A stretch of DNA of 64,000 nt from Enterobacteriaceae bacterium 89 (GCA_014156375.1 RQJH01000003.1:434001-498000), one strand, 5' to 3'; shown: positions 44,169 through 53,376, counted from the first letter of the stretch. Numbers and translations: made by a program. The notes: generated by a model from the sequence alone, not told the origin.

Positions 44169-44181
44169 CGGAGGCATTTCG

Positions 44182-44200
44182 CCCGGGGCATCTCCCCGGG
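44182..44200 (+). terminator. GC hairpin after the NlpC/P60 gene
   Basis: Perfect 7-bp stem CCCGGGG / CCCCGGG with a 5-base loop, 13 bases after the stop codon. No T-run follows, so termination is likely but not certain. Confidence 0.5.
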
Positions 44201-44311
44201 TAACGCTATTGCCAGACGATAGCTGAGCATTCCGGCATTCTTTTTAAAGTCCCCCTTCCTGCGCTCTCTTCCTTTACACCACGTCAGTCTGTGTTGTTCA
44301 GCCATCATTAA

Positions 44312-45166
44312 CTAATTTGTTATTTTTGATTCCGGCGTTAAATATTGCGGCAGTTTCATCAGCAGGCGGCATTTGAAATCTTCGTCTGCACTGTTACAGA
44401 TCATGATAATCACCTGGTTAACGTTGGGGGCTTTGGCCATGTAAAGAAAGTCATGCTCCCGGCAGCTGACTTCCTGTTCACGCAGATATTGCAGTATTTT
44501 GTTCAGGCCCACTTTACTGTTCCCCCGATCCACATATACCGGACACCCGTTGACTCTGGCCACCAGATTCTGTTCCTGGGTGAAATGCTCATCGGTGCTG
44601 GACGGTGTCAGGATCATAAAAAAGGCAATGATGGCAAAAAAAACCAGCACAATGCGAAAAGCCGGACGGAAATGGAGCAAGTGTTCCGCTCCTTTGCCTT
44701 TAACCTGCCCTGCATCTTCTTCGGCCTTTAAAGACGCGTTCGACAGGGAATCCGTTTTTCCTGCCTCTACTTCCGCAAAAGCCACATTTTGCGTCACTGT
44801 CGTTTTAACACTTTCCTGTTCTTCACTCTCTTCAAACTCCTGAATCTGACCGAAGAAACTGAATCCCGACTTCGGGTGTGTTTTGATGGTCAGGGTACTG
44901 ATGCCTGCTGTTTTTAATCCTCTGCGTAGCAATGAGACATTCTGATACAGCGTATTTGGCGTCACTCTTTGGCCATGTTTTTCCCAGACTTCGCGATAAA
45001 TCTCCTCCTGAGAAATAATATTTCCGGCCCGCGAAGCCAGTAAAAACAGAAAGCGACTGACGGGAGAATGCAGAAGGACTTCCCTACCTCGCAGCCCGAG
45101 CGGGATTAACTTATTTTCAGCAGGATTAAACCTGACTTTGTCATTAATGATGAAATATTTAGTCAT
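44312..45166 (-). CDS. Membrane-bound ToxR/CadC-like transcriptional regulator
   Basis: A 284-residue regulator with an OmpR/ToxR-type winged helix at the N-terminus (about residues 10-108; the recognition part TPNTLYQNVSLLRRGLK), a charged linker, a single membrane helix (about 170-188) and a periplasmic domain with four cysteines (Cys208 in VNGCPVY, then EVSCREHD, MICNSAD and FKCRLL). The layout is that of ToxR and CadC, which sense periplasmic conditions and act on DNA from the membrane. The cysteines could form disulfides. The start at 45166 was chosen at MTKYFIIND, the usual ToxR-type start; the ATG at 45223 is possible. The fimbrial operon lies 1.2 kb away. Confidence 0.82.
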   Translation of the reverse strand: MTKYFIINDKVRFNPAENKLIPLGLRGREVLLHSPVSRFLFLLASRAGNIISQEEIYREVWEKHGQRVTPNTLYQNVSLLRRGLKTAGISTLTIKTHPKSGFSFFGQIQEFEESEEQESVKTTVTQNVAFAEVEAGKTDSLSNASLKAEEDAGQVKGKGAEHLLHFRPAFRIVLVFFAIIAFFMILTPSSTDEHFTQEQNLVARVNGCPVYVDRGNSKVGLNKILQYLREQEVSCREHDFLYMAKAPNVNQVIIMICNSADEDFKCRLLMKLPQYLTPESKITN

Positions 45167-45223
45167 TTCAATACGATACGAGTTTTTGTGATCCAGAACT
45201 CCATAATCTGAAGTATAAATCAT

Positions 45224-45839
45224 GGTTTGAGGTTTTTCTTATTTTAAAAATCACATTAATATCAATGGCATACATCATTTTCTTAAACGTGATTAAAATC
45301 ACTAAAGAACGATGGCGTCCTACACGTGTAGTCCTCTCAACGCTTTGATTAATCGAAAGAAAAAATCCGCCCCTCACATTTAAATTTTATTGAGTACGAA
45401 AATTCCTGGTCCTCCCCTATTATTTTTCCGGCAGACAGGAACGGCACTTCGGTGCACTGTCAGTTCAGTCCGGAAGACATCAGACTGAACAATACGGTGA
45501 ACGGCTTTACCGTAAAACAGCAACATTACTTGGTTTTTCAGAGACCTGTTTTCATTCACGGAGATTTCATCTGAGAATCGACAAACATTGATGCTTTATG
45601 CTCACTGAAAACAGAAGTAGGAATGCCAACGGAAAAAAGTAAGGTTAGCAATGAAAGGTGGGGATTTATCTTAAGTCTTAAGGCCAGGCGCAGAATAAAA
45701 TTCTGTTTGCCTCTTGCTGGCAGGGCTGAATCCTACCTTTTACCGGTATGTTTACAGGCCTGAGATTAATCTTATAATAGCCTCCGTTCGAAAGTAGGGT
45801 ATTTAGAAGTGAAAACGAAATAACATTCAGAGATTTGTT
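45224..45839. other. Intergenic region between two winged-helix regulators
   Basis: A 616-base gap between the divergent regulators at 44312 and 45840. It includes a symmetric CRP-like element CGTGA-TTAAAA-TCACT at 45288-45303, two mismatches from the CRP core, near the minus-strand promoter. No gene, terminator or known RNA was recognised in the rest. Confidence 0.45.
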
Positions 45840-46220
45840 ATGAACAGTAGAATTTATGGATTCCTGCTTAACGACGATATCCTGTTTGATATAGCCAATA
45901 AAAAAATCTTGTATTATCGGCTCGACAACTCTGAAATTCAGATGTCATTTAAAGTGGTCACTCTCAATGACACTCAGGCCCGATTATTGATGTTTTTACT
46001 GGTGAACAGGAAAAGAAAAATCATCGATAAGACGGACATACTCAGGAGTGTCTGGGATACCGTTAATCTGTCTTCATCCAGCCAGCGTTTATGGCAGACG
46101 GTGAATGACATAAGAAAGAAACTATCAGCTCTCGGCATGCCGGATACGTTTATTCAGAATGTGTACGGCACCGGATACAGCATTGATGACTCAAAGGTCA
46201 TGTCTCTGCATATCCGCTAA
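45840..46220 (+). CDS. Winged-helix (ToxR/OmpR-type) regulator before the fimbrial operon
   Basis: A 126-residue protein consisting of little more than an OmpR/ToxR-type DNA-binding domain: strands MNSRIYGFLLNDDILFD, helices TQARLLMFLLVNR and SQRLWQTVNDIRKKL, and the terminal wing VYGTGYSID. It has no membrane helix or effector domain. A 123-base AT-rich gap separates it from the major fimbrial subunit gene, so it probably controls fimbrial expression, perhaps together with the membrane-bound regulator at 44312, to which it shows the same domain type. Confidence 0.78.
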   Translation: MNSRIYGFLLNDDILFDIANKKILYYRLDNSEIQMSFKVVTLNDTQARLLMFLLVNRKRKIIDKTDILRSVWDTVNLSSSSQRLWQTVNDIRKKLSALGMPDTFIQNVYGTGYSIDDSKVMSLHIR

Positions 46221-46343
46221 CAGAATCGCTTTATAGATATAAAGCATAAAACCCTATCCATATCGCTATGGGTATTCAACACGCCATTTTAAAAGAAATT
46301 AGAATGGTTTAATTAAAGTAAGTAGACAATATCAGGAATATAT

Positions 46344-46886
46344 ATGAAAAAGTTAGCAATCATCGCCTCTCTGGCCGCTGTATTTGGTTCAGTCAACATG
46401 GCTCAGGCCGCTTCCACCGGCACCATCACCTTCAACGGTGAACTGACCGCCAACACCTGTGATGTGGTTGTTGATGGTAAAGCCGCCGATGCAACTGTGA
46501 CACTGCCAACTGAAGGTATCAGCCTGCTGAATGCCGCAACCAAGACCGCGGGCGAAACCGGTTTTGTGATGGCGCTGAACAATTGTGCCGGCACCCTGCA
46601 GACTGCTTCCGCGTTCTTTGAAGCTGGTGCATCCGTGGATGCTGTCACCGGTCGTCTGAAAAACTCCGGTACTGCGGGCAACGTCAGCCTGGAACTGCTG
46701 GATGCGTCCAGCCCGTCTCGCTCAGTGATTGCAGCAGGTAACTCAAACCAGGTGACCAATACCACCTTTAAAGACGTCTCCGCTGGCAGCGCCAACCTGC
46801 CGTACGCCGTGCGCTACTACGCAGAAGGCGCGACTACCGCCGGTACTGTCGTAAGCAACGTTGTTTATTCCATTCAGTACAAGTAA
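46344..46886 (+). CDS. Major fimbrial subunit (type 1-like pilin)
   Basis: A 180-residue pilin of the chaperone-usher class. The signal peptide (MKKLAIIASLAAVFGSVNMA) ends at AQA near residue 23. Typical pilin marks follow: GTITFNGELTANTC, a disulfide cysteine pair (NTCDV and NNCAGT), and the C-terminal beta-strand with alternating hydrophobic residues ending VVYSIQYK, which the chaperone and the next subunit use. It is the first gene of a four-gene operon and is followed at once by a strong terminator hairpin, which would give more pilin than assembly proteins. Confidence 0.93.
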   Translation: MKKLAIIASLAAVFGSVNMAQAASTGTITFNGELTANTCDVVVDGKAADATVTLPTEGISLLNAATKTAGETGFVMALNNCAGTLQTASAFFEAGASVDAVTGRLKNSGTAGNVSLELLDASSPSRSVIAAGNSNQVTNTTFKDVSAGSANLPYAVRYYAEGATTAGTVVSNVVYSIQYK

Positions 46887-46893
46887 TAACAAT

Positions 46894-46926
46894 CCGGAGG
46901 GGAGCTCTCCCCCCTCCGGTTTTTTT
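46894..46926 (+). terminator. Attenuator-like terminator between pilin and chaperone genes
   Basis: A GC-rich hairpin (CCGGAGGGG / CCCCTCCGG with a short inner GGA/TCC-type extension) followed by seven T residues lies 8 bases after the pilin stop and 20 bases before the chaperone start. It would lower transcription into the assembly genes. Confidence 0.9.
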
Positions 46927-46945
46927 AAGGTCAGGAGTTATCAGT

Positions 46946-47647
46946 ATGAAATATTCTTCCTTCACTTTCGGCGCATGCACCACCTTAGCCGCATTGACAT
47001 TGTTCAGCGCGTCAGCCGGTGCCAGCGCGGTTATCAGCGGCACGCGGGTTATTTATCCCTCTGACAGTAAGGAAGTCAGCGTCAAAATCACCAACAACGG
47101 CTCTTCACCGGTGCTGTTGCAAAGCTGGATAGACAATGGCGATCAGAATGCCCGCCCTTCTTCCATTAAGGTGCCCTTTGTGCTGACGCCGCCGATGAAT
47201 CGCGTGGACGCCGGGAAGGGACAAACGCTGCGCATCAGCTACAGCGGCGGTTCACTGCCAATGGACAAAGAGTCCGTATTCTGGCTGAACGTTCTGGAAG
47301 TGCCGGCGAAAAACAAGGCCAAGGCCGATGAAAACACGCTGCAGATGGCGTTTCGTAGCCGTATCAAGCTTTTCTATCGCCCGGCAGGTTTGCAGGGGAA
47401 TGCCAACGATGCGGCGAAATCCGTTACCTGGTCTGCCCGCGGCGGCAATGTTGAAGCTAACAATCCGACACCGTATTACGTCAATTTCGTGAATCTGCGC
47501 ATTAACGGCAAGTCCGTTGACGGAGCCATGGTGGCACCACGCAGCAGCATGACCGTCAGCCTTCCGGGCAGCGCGGGCAGCAAGCTCACGGGTAGTTACG
47601 TGAATGATTATGGCGCAGTCAACAGCTACGAAGCCGTTATCAAATAA
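46946..47647 (+). CDS. Periplasmic fimbrial chaperone
   Basis: A 233-residue PapD-like chaperone with a signal peptide (cleavage near SAGASA). Family marks are the subunit-binding N-terminus with TRVIYPSDSKEVSVKI, the motif RIKLFYRPAGL, and the second-domain segment NPTPYYVNFVNLRING. It caps pilin subunits in the periplasm by donor-strand complementation and delivers them to the usher. It comes after the attenuator and before the usher gene. Confidence 0.94.
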   Translation: MKYSSFTFGACTTLAALTLFSASAGASAVISGTRVIYPSDSKEVSVKITNNGSSPVLLQSWIDNGDQNARPSSIKVPFVLTPPMNRVDAGKGQTLRISYSGGSLPMDKESVFWLNVLEVPAKNKAKADENTLQMAFRSRIKLFYRPAGLQGNANDAAKSVTWSARGGNVEANNPTPYYVNFVNLRINGKSVDGAMVAPRSSMTVSLPGSAGSKLTGSYVNDYGAVNSYEAVIK

Positions 47648-47721
47648 GCCATATATCACCTGCAACTTAATAAAAAAAACTGAAATTCAATATTCAGGAA
47701 ATAATTCTTGAAGGCTTTTTT

Positions 47722-50268
47722 ATGTCCAAATATTTGCAACCAGGTCATCATCGTCAGTTATCTCCGGTCGCACTGGCATTATTGTCAGCGCTGTTCGCAG
47801 GGGCTGCCTGGGCGGAAAATAACGAGTCTGAAGCAAAAGGCTCAGCCAGTGATATGGAATTCGATGCTTCTTTCCTGAATGTTGAGGACCAAAAGTCCGT
47901 CGACCTCAGCCGCTTTGCCAATGGATCTTCCGGAACGCCGGGAGTCTATCGCACTGCGTTGTATGTTAACGAGCAGCTGATTACCAACAGTGATATTGAG
48001 TTTCGTGCCCGCGAGAATAAAACGGTCTATCCGTGCCTCACCCGGGACATTATTAAAAATATTGCGTTTGATTATTCCAAACTGCCGTCAGATTTTCTGA
48101 CCGGACCGGAATCCTGCATTGATTTGAATCGTCATCTGAAAGACGCGCAGGTCAATTACGACAGCAATGAGCAGCGCCTGGATATTCTTATCCCACAGAT
48201 GTACATGCTGAACGTCGCGCGTGGCACCGTCAGCCCGGAATTGTGGGACAGCGGCGTGCCCGCATTGATGCTCGGCTATAACGCTAACGGCTATTCCAGT
48301 GAGTCCCGCGGACAGACCTATAACTCGCTGTATGCCGGGCTGAATGCCGGGCTCAATGTCGGCGCCTGGTATCTGCGTCACAACGGGTCCTACACCCGTA
48401 TGGACAACGGTCCGCAGGAGTACAGCAGTATCAATACCTACCTGCAGCGGGATGTCCCGGCGCTGCGTGCGCGTGCGCTGGTTGGTCAGTCAAATACCAC
48501 CGGCGAGCTGTTTGACACGCTGCCGTTTACCGGCGTCCAGCTGGCGACAGATGAACGCATGCTGCCGGAATCCCTGCGCGGCTATGCGCCGGAAATCCGC
48601 GGTATCGCCCGGACCAACGCCAGAGTCACCGTGCGTCAGGGCGGCCAGGTGCTGTATGAAACCACCGTTACGCCCGGTGAGTTTCTGATTAACGACCTGT
48701 ACCCGACCGGCTACGGCGGCGATCTAATGGTCACCGTGCATGAAAACGACGGCAGCGAGCAAACCTTCAGCGTGCCTTACGCTGCGGTGGCACAGCTGCT
48801 GCGTCCGGGCTCGTCACGCTACTCCATCACCGGCGGTGAGCTGCGCAGTGACAGCGTCCGTGGGAAGCCTGCGTTATATCAGGGGACTTACCAGTACGGC
48901 CTGACCAATGCGGTGACCGGTTATGGCGGCCTGCAGCTGAGTGAGGATTACTATGCCGTGCAGCTCGGTAGTGCCATCGGCACGCCTGTCGGGGCGCTGG
49001 CATTAGATGTGACTCAGGCGCGTACGCATCTGGATGACGGCGGAAAATCACTGAGCGGTCAGAGCTATCAGGCGAGCTACAGCAAACTGATCAGTGAGAC
49101 CAACAGTAACTTTTCGCTGGCGGCCTACCGTTTCTCAACGGACGGCTATATGGATTTCATGACGGCGATGCAGACCCGTGATGCGGTGGCAAACGGCTAT
49201 GCGGCGGATTCCATTTCGCGGGCAAAAAACCGCATGACGATGACGTTCGGACAGGGTCTTCCTGACGGCTGGGGGCAGCTGTATCTGAGCGGTTCGATGC
49301 AAAACTACTGGAACAAGGACGGCAGTGACACCCAGTACCAGATGGGCTACAGCAGTCGTTACAAAAAGGTGACCTACGGTCTGACGGCCAGCCGGACGTT
49401 TTCTAACCTCGGATCGTCACAGACCAACTATCTGCTGAGCTTCAGCCTGCCGCTGGGACGCGACGATCAGACGCATACGCCGCAGCTGCGCAGCGATCTG
49501 ACGTATGACACCAACGGTCGTACCGGACAGCAGCTGTCGCTGTCGGGCAGCGCCGGTGAAGATAACCAGTACAGCTATGGTGCAACGGCCATGCACGCCA
49601 ATCAGGGCGCCGGAACCAGCGGATCGCTGAGCGGTAACTACCGCAGTCCGGTGACCTCCATGAACGGATCGGTCAGCGGCGGTGGTAACTACAAGAGCAT
49701 GTCCGTAGGTCTGAACGGTACAGTGGTGGCACACGCTGGCGGCGTGACGTTCTCACCGTATACCTCTGACACCTTTGCACTGGTGGAAGCAAAAGGTGCG
49801 GAAGGCGCCAGCGTCTCCTCCTATCCAGGCGTGCGCATTGATTCACACGGGTATGCCATCGTGCCTTACCTGAATGCGTATCAGATGAACGACATCAGCA
49901 TTGATCCTAAAGGGATGTCGGATGACGTTGAACTGGCTAATACCAGCCAGAAGGTTGCGCCGTATTCCGGTGCCGTGGTGAAGATGAAGTATGACACCAA
50001 ACGAGGTACGCCGATCCTTATCAATAGTACCTGGAACAACGAACCTGTTCCGTTCGGGGCCGATGTCATGGACGCGAAAGGCAATGTACTGGGCTCTGTT
50101 GGCCAGGGGGGCCAGATTTATGCTCGTGTAACGCAGGAGCAAGGGCAACTGATGGTGAAGTGGGGTGACGAAACATCCGGGCAATGTAAGGTTAGTTATC
50201 GCCTGATGCCACAAATCAAGGGTAAACAGAATAACCAGATCCAGCAGTTTAATTCTGTTTGTCAGTAA
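47722..50268 (+). CDS. Outer-membrane fimbrial usher
   Basis: An 848-residue usher of the FimD/PapC family. It has a signal peptide (cleavage near AGAAWA), an N-terminal chaperone-binding domain (about residues 30-150; MEFDASFLNVEDQKSVDLSR), a 24-strand barrel containing the plug, and C-terminal domains with the segment GQIYARVTQEQGQLMVKW. The C-terminal cysteine pair (GQCKVSY and FNSVCQ) is conserved. It forms the pore through which pilins are polymerised and secreted. Confidence 0.96.
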   Translation: MSKYLQPGHHRQLSPVALALLSALFAGAAWAENNESEAKGSASDMEFDASFLNVEDQKSVDLSRFANGSSGTPGVYRTALYVNEQLITNSDIEFRARENKTVYPCLTRDIIKNIAFDYSKLPSDFLTGPESCIDLNRHLKDAQVNYDSNEQRLDILIPQMYMLNVARGTVSPELWDSGVPALMLGYNANGYSSESRGQTYNSLYAGLNAGLNVGAWYLRHNGSYTRMDNGPQEYSSINTYLQRDVPALRARALVGQSNTTGELFDTLPFTGVQLATDERMLPESLRGYAPEIRGIARTNARVTVRQGGQVLYETTVTPGEFLINDLYPTGYGGDLMVTVHENDGSEQTFSVPYAAVAQLLRPGSSRYSITGGELRSDSVRGKPALYQGTYQYGLTNAVTGYGGLQLSEDYYAVQLGSAIGTPVGALALDVTQARTHLDDGGKSLSGQSYQASYSKLISETNSNFSLAAYRFSTDGYMDFMTAMQTRDAVANGYAADSISRAKNRMTMTFGQGLPDGWGQLYLSGSMQNYWNKDGSDTQYQMGYSSRYKKVTYGLTASRTFSNLGSSQTNYLLSFSLPLGRDDQTHTPQLRSDLTYDTNGRTGQQLSLSGSAGEDNQYSYGATAMHANQGAGTSGSLSGNYRSPVTSMNGSVSGGGNYKSMSVGLNGTVVAHAGGVTFSPYTSDTFALVEAKGAEGASVSSYPGVRIDSHGYAIVPYLNAYQMNDISIDPKGMSDDVELANTSQKVAPYSGAVVKMKYDTKRGTPILINSTWNNEPVPFGADVMDAKGNVLGSVGQGGQIYARVTQEQGQLMVKWGDETSGQCKVSYRLMPQIKGKQNNQIQQFNSVCQ

Positions 50269-50328
50269 CATCGGAGCACTGCCCGATAAATATGAGGCAG
50301 TGGTTCACATAATCATGAGGACGTTATT

Positions 50329-51495
50329 GTGTTCAGTCACAAACATCAAAAGCACTACGCTATATTTTTAAATATTCTGAATATATTAGCAGCGGCTTTC
50401 TTATTTACCACTTACAGTGCCTCGGCGGCTATAGACTGTAAACCGAGTGCCACCACATTCAACCATGTGGCTACATTACCGGGAATCACCCTTAACGTCG
50501 GTGAAGACCTGCCATTAGGCAGTGTGATTTATAATTTTACGACCAGAGCCGGTGTCGAGACAGGCGTGACATGTCATTCAGACACATTACCCCAGACATT
50601 CCAGGTACCGATTAATGTTGACTATCTGACAACGCCACTTCCTCTTTCTGGATATGCCGGTAGCGGTCTGGCTGGTAAGGTATATGAAACCGGGCATCCT
50701 GGTGTGGGCGTTGTTATTACCGGCATTTGCCGTCCGGTTGCTAACTGCCTTATACCTCGAGTCGATAATGCGCTGAATTTTGATATGACACTTAATACTC
50801 TGACCGTAAGGGTCGGGAGAGGATGGAACGTCTGGTTAATTAAAACAGGGCCAATTGCTCCGGGCACTATCAATGGTTCTATGTTGCCATCATTAAAAAC
50901 CTTTATGGCTCCATCCACCATTTATAGTTATGACCCAGGTTATCTCAATACGGTTTCATTTAATGGTAGTATTAATTTTACAGCCGCGACGTGTCAAACG
51001 CCGGATGTAAATGTTAATCTTGGTAAATATGATGTCAAAGATTTTGATAGTATCGGTAAAACAACACCCTGGATTGCTTCAAACATACGTCTGATTAATT
51101 GTAATGCTGCATTCAGCGGTTACTATGACCTTAATAACACCTCTGTCTCCCTTACAGGGAGTGGTGTGTTGCCAGCAGGGACTCGGAACAATAATGCGCT
51201 TAATGTGAGCTTAAGCCCACAGAGCACAATCATCGATGCTACAAATGGCGTTATGGCGGTGACCTCCTCAAATGACGCGCCTGCCGCTCAAGGGATTGGT
51301 ATCCAAATAGGATGGGGAAATGCCACTGGCGCACCGCAGCCATACAATTTCCAGAATACTTATATTCGCCAGCCAGCCAGTGATGGCAGGGATTCAATGA
51401 ATATTCCTCTGGCCGCCCGTTATATCCGAACCGGAAATGACCTGAAGCCAGGCCGTGCCGACGGAAAGGTCACATTCACTATTAATTATTACTAA
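50329..51495 (+). CDS. Fimbrial tip adhesin
   Basis: A 388-residue exported protein with a signal peptide (cleavage near ASA-AIDC, residue 34). It is twice the length of a pilin, as expected for a two-domain adhesin: a receptor-binding N-terminal domain (about 35-215) and a C-terminal pilin domain (about 220-388), which has the donor-strand end FTINYY. Cysteines (AIDCKPS, GVTCHS, GICRPVANC, ATCQTP, INCNAA) probably form disulfides. The receptor cannot be inferred. It is the last gene of the fimbrial operon. Confidence 0.88.
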   Translation: MFSHKHQKHYAIFLNILNILAAAFLFTTYSASAAIDCKPSATTFNHVATLPGITLNVGEDLPLGSVIYNFTTRAGVETGVTCHSDTLPQTFQVPINVDYLTTPLPLSGYAGSGLAGKVYETGHPGVGVVITGICRPVANCLIPRVDNALNFDMTLNTLTVRVGRGWNVWLIKTGPIAPGTINGSMLPSLKTFMAPSTIYSYDPGYLNTVSFNGSINFTAATCQTPDVNVNLGKYDVKDFDSIGKTTPWIASNIRLINCNAAFSGYYDLNNTSVSLTGSGVLPAGTRNNNALNVSLSPQSTIIDATNGVMAVTSSNDAPAAQGIGIQIGWGNATGAPQPYNFQNTYIRQPASDGRDSMNIPLAARYIRTGNDLKPGRADGKVTFTINYY

Positions 51496-51557
51496 TACTA
51501 ACCCTAAGGCTGTGAATGACCCATTCACAGCCTCCTTCCATGGACAGAGACATCATT

Positions 51558-52163
51558 ATGATTTACATCATAACGGATAACCATTTCCTCTTTGAGGGTG
51601 TCAGGCACGCCATGCATCCGATTACCATCCTGAAAACGTCCATTGACTGGGTGCTGAAATACGAATTACTTTGTGACGGTGATGTCATTTTAATTGACGA
51701 CAGCATTATGCTGGACATCTACCCGCGGACCTACAGCTTTAATATCAAAAGCATCGAGGTTATCTTTTTAAATACGCTCAAAAATGCCAACATTGACTTT
51801 ATGAAGATTCATTCTTCGTATCATGCGCTTGACCGTCATTTCAGTATTAAAGATTTCAGAATAAAAATGCTGAAGGTGGTGACCGGTAAAAGCCGCTCCC
51901 CTGCCATCACAAATAAAGAGATGCTGACGACGAGGGAACATCAGATCCTTTTAGCCTCAATACACGGAAAGTCGATACGGGAAATTGCCTTAGCAACCGG
52001 CCTGAAGGACAAAACGATCTACCACTACCGTAAAAGTGCCTGTTTAAAACTGGGGGTGACCCGATTTATTGATGTCGTTCCTTTCAGCAACTCTCTGACC
52101 GTTGCCGCCTCCCTGCCGGATACTGAGAAGGTAAACAACAGGCGCGTCAATGTTCTCCATTGA
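51558..52163 (+). CDS. LuxR-type regulator at the end of the fimbrial operon
   Basis: A 201-residue regulator. The C-terminal LuxR-type helix-turn-helix (about residues 125-178) begins LTTREHQILLASIHGKS and contains DKTIYHYRKSACLKLGV. The N-terminal half is a pseudo-receiver-like region (MIYIITDNHFLFEGVRHAM, VILIDDSIMLDIY). It shares the K-[ST]-x-Y-x-x-R pattern with the regulators at 15618, 17035 and 31293. It lies 62 bases after the adhesin gene in the same direction and probably is co-transcribed and feeds back on the fimbriae. Start uncertain: 51540 is an alternative. Confidence 0.82.
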   Translation: MIYIITDNHFLFEGVRHAMHPITILKTSIDWVLKYELLCDGDVILIDDSIMLDIYPRTYSFNIKSIEVIFLNTLKNANIDFMKIHSSYHALDRHFSIKDFRIKMLKVVTGKSRSPAITNKEMLTTREHQILLASIHGKSIREIALATGLKDKTIYHYRKSACLKLGVTRFIDVVPFSNSLTVAASLPDTEKVNNRRVNVLH

Positions 52164-52197
52164 TCAAAGAGAACTGCGACTCAGAGTTGAGTGAAAC

Positions 52198-52219
52198 CCG
52201 CCACGAATGGCGGATTTTA
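52198..52219 (+). terminator. Terminator after the LuxR-type regulator, converging on pcaC
   Basis: Stem CCGCCA / TGGCGG with a 4-base loop followed by ATTTTAT. It lies 34 bases after the regulator stop and just before the end of the convergent pca operon. Confidence 0.6.
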
Positions 52220-52226
52220 TCAGGTT

Positions 52227-52622
52227 TTACTGCGCGAGCCCGGCGTTATCGATCTCATCAAACACCTGCTGCGCCAGATGCAGCGTGGCATTGGCGGCAG
52301 GGAGACCGCAATACAGCGCGGAGTGCATGATCAGCTCCTTCAGCTCATCCCGCGTCACGCCGTTGTTGAACGCCGCGCGCAGGTGCATCTTCAGCTCGGC
52401 TTCGCGGTTGAGGGCAATCAGCATGGCGATGGTGATAAGGCTACGGGTGTGATGATCGAGGCCCGGACGGGTCCAGGTTTCTCCCCAGGCGTAGCGGGTG
52501 ATGAAGTTCTGAAACTCTTCGTTAAGCGGGGAGAGATTGTTTAACGTGCGATCCACATGCGCATCGCCCAGCACCTTACGGCGCACTTCCATGCCCTGTT
52601 GGTAGCGGGATTCATCGTCCAT
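52227..52622 (-). CDS. pcaC: 4-carboxymuconolactone decarboxylase
   Basis: A 131-residue enzyme of the carboxymuconolactone decarboxylase family. It converts 4-carboxymuconolactone to 3-oxoadipate enol-lactone in the protocatechuate branch of the beta-ketoadipate pathway. Conserved segments are RYAWGETWTRPGLDHHTRSL and LKMHLRAAFNNGVTRDELKE. The start at 52622 was chosen because GGAG lies 7 bases upstream; an earlier in-frame ATG at 52634 overlaps pcaD further. It overlaps the pcaD end by 11 bases and is the last gene of the pca operon. Confidence 0.94.
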   Translation of the reverse strand: MDDESRYQQGMEVRRKVLGDAHVDRTLNNLSPLNEEFQNFITRYAWGETWTRPGLDHHTRSLITIAMLIALNREAELKMHLRAAFNNGVTRDELKELIMHSALYCGLPAANATLHLAQQVFDEIDNAGLAQ

Positions 52623-53376
52623 TGCGATCTCCAAAATATGTCAACAGCGCGCCCGTAAACTCGACGGCGGCTTCTACGTTAGATAAGTGTGAGGCAGGCA
52701 GCGTCACGCACTGGCTGTCGGCGATGTTGTTACACAGATATTCGGCATCCGCGACGGTGGTCACCGGGTCGAACTGTCCGGCAATCACCAGCACCGGAGC
52801 CGTAATGGCGCTCACTTCCGCGCGTAAATCTGCCCCGGCCAGCGCTTCGCAGCCTTCGGCGTAGCCTTCTGCATCCATCTGCGCCAGCTGATGAACGAGC
52901 CGCTCCACCACATCCGGATTGTGCTGGCGAAACTCATGCGTAAACCAGCGATCGGCGGTACCCGCCGCGACAACATCCATCCCTTCCTGACGCACCGCTC
53001 TGGCCCGGGAAAGCCAGCTTGCCTGGTCGCCGATCTTCGCGGCGGTATTCGCCACCGCCAGCGCGTAAAAACGCTCCGGGGCAAAACGCGCCAGCCACAG
53101 CCCGGTCAGGCCGCCAACGGAAATGCCGCAGAAATAAGCTTTGGCGATATTCAGGTGATCGAGCAGCGAAATCACGTCTTCACCCAGTTGGGCCAGCGTC
53201 ACTTTGCCGCGTTTGGTCGTTTGCCCGTGGCCGTGGGTGTCATAGCGCAGCACGCGAAAACGCTGCGTCAGCGCCTTCAACTGCGGCTGCCAGAGTGAAA
53301 GCGTGGTGCCCATCGAATTGGAGAGCACCAGCACCGGCGCCTCTTCCGGGCCATCAAGCTGATAATGAAGCGTCAT
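52612..53376 (-). CDS. pcaD: 3-oxoadipate enol-lactonase
   Basis: A 254-residue alpha/beta hydrolase that opens the enol-lactone to 3-oxoadipate. The nucleophile is in FCGISVGGLTG (about Ser93), the acid in AGQFDPVT and the histidine in PASHLSNVE. The first strand segment LVLSNSMGTTLSLW is typical of PcaD. The start at 53376 gives the family N-terminus MTLHYQLDG and overlaps the end of pcaB by 23 bases; a longer frame reaching 53535 lies inside pcaB and is not coding. Confidence 0.95.
   Translation of the reverse strand: MTLHYQLDGPEEAPVLVLSNSMGTTLSLWQPQLKALTQRFRVLRYDTHGHGQTTKRGKVTLAQLGEDVISLLDHLNIAKAYFCGISVGGLTGLWLARFAPERFYALAVANTAAKIGDQASWLSRARAVRQEGMDVVAAGTADRWFTHEFRQHNPDVVERLVHQLAQMDAEGYAEGCEALAGADLRAEVSAITAPVLVIAGQFDPVTTVADAEYLCNNIADSQCVTLPASHLSNVEAAVEFTGALLTYFGDRNGR

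Noticed and set aside
45288-45303. CGTGA-TTAAAA-TCACT as a firm CRP site
   Set aside because: It is symmetric but has two mismatches from the core, so it is noted only within the intergenic description.
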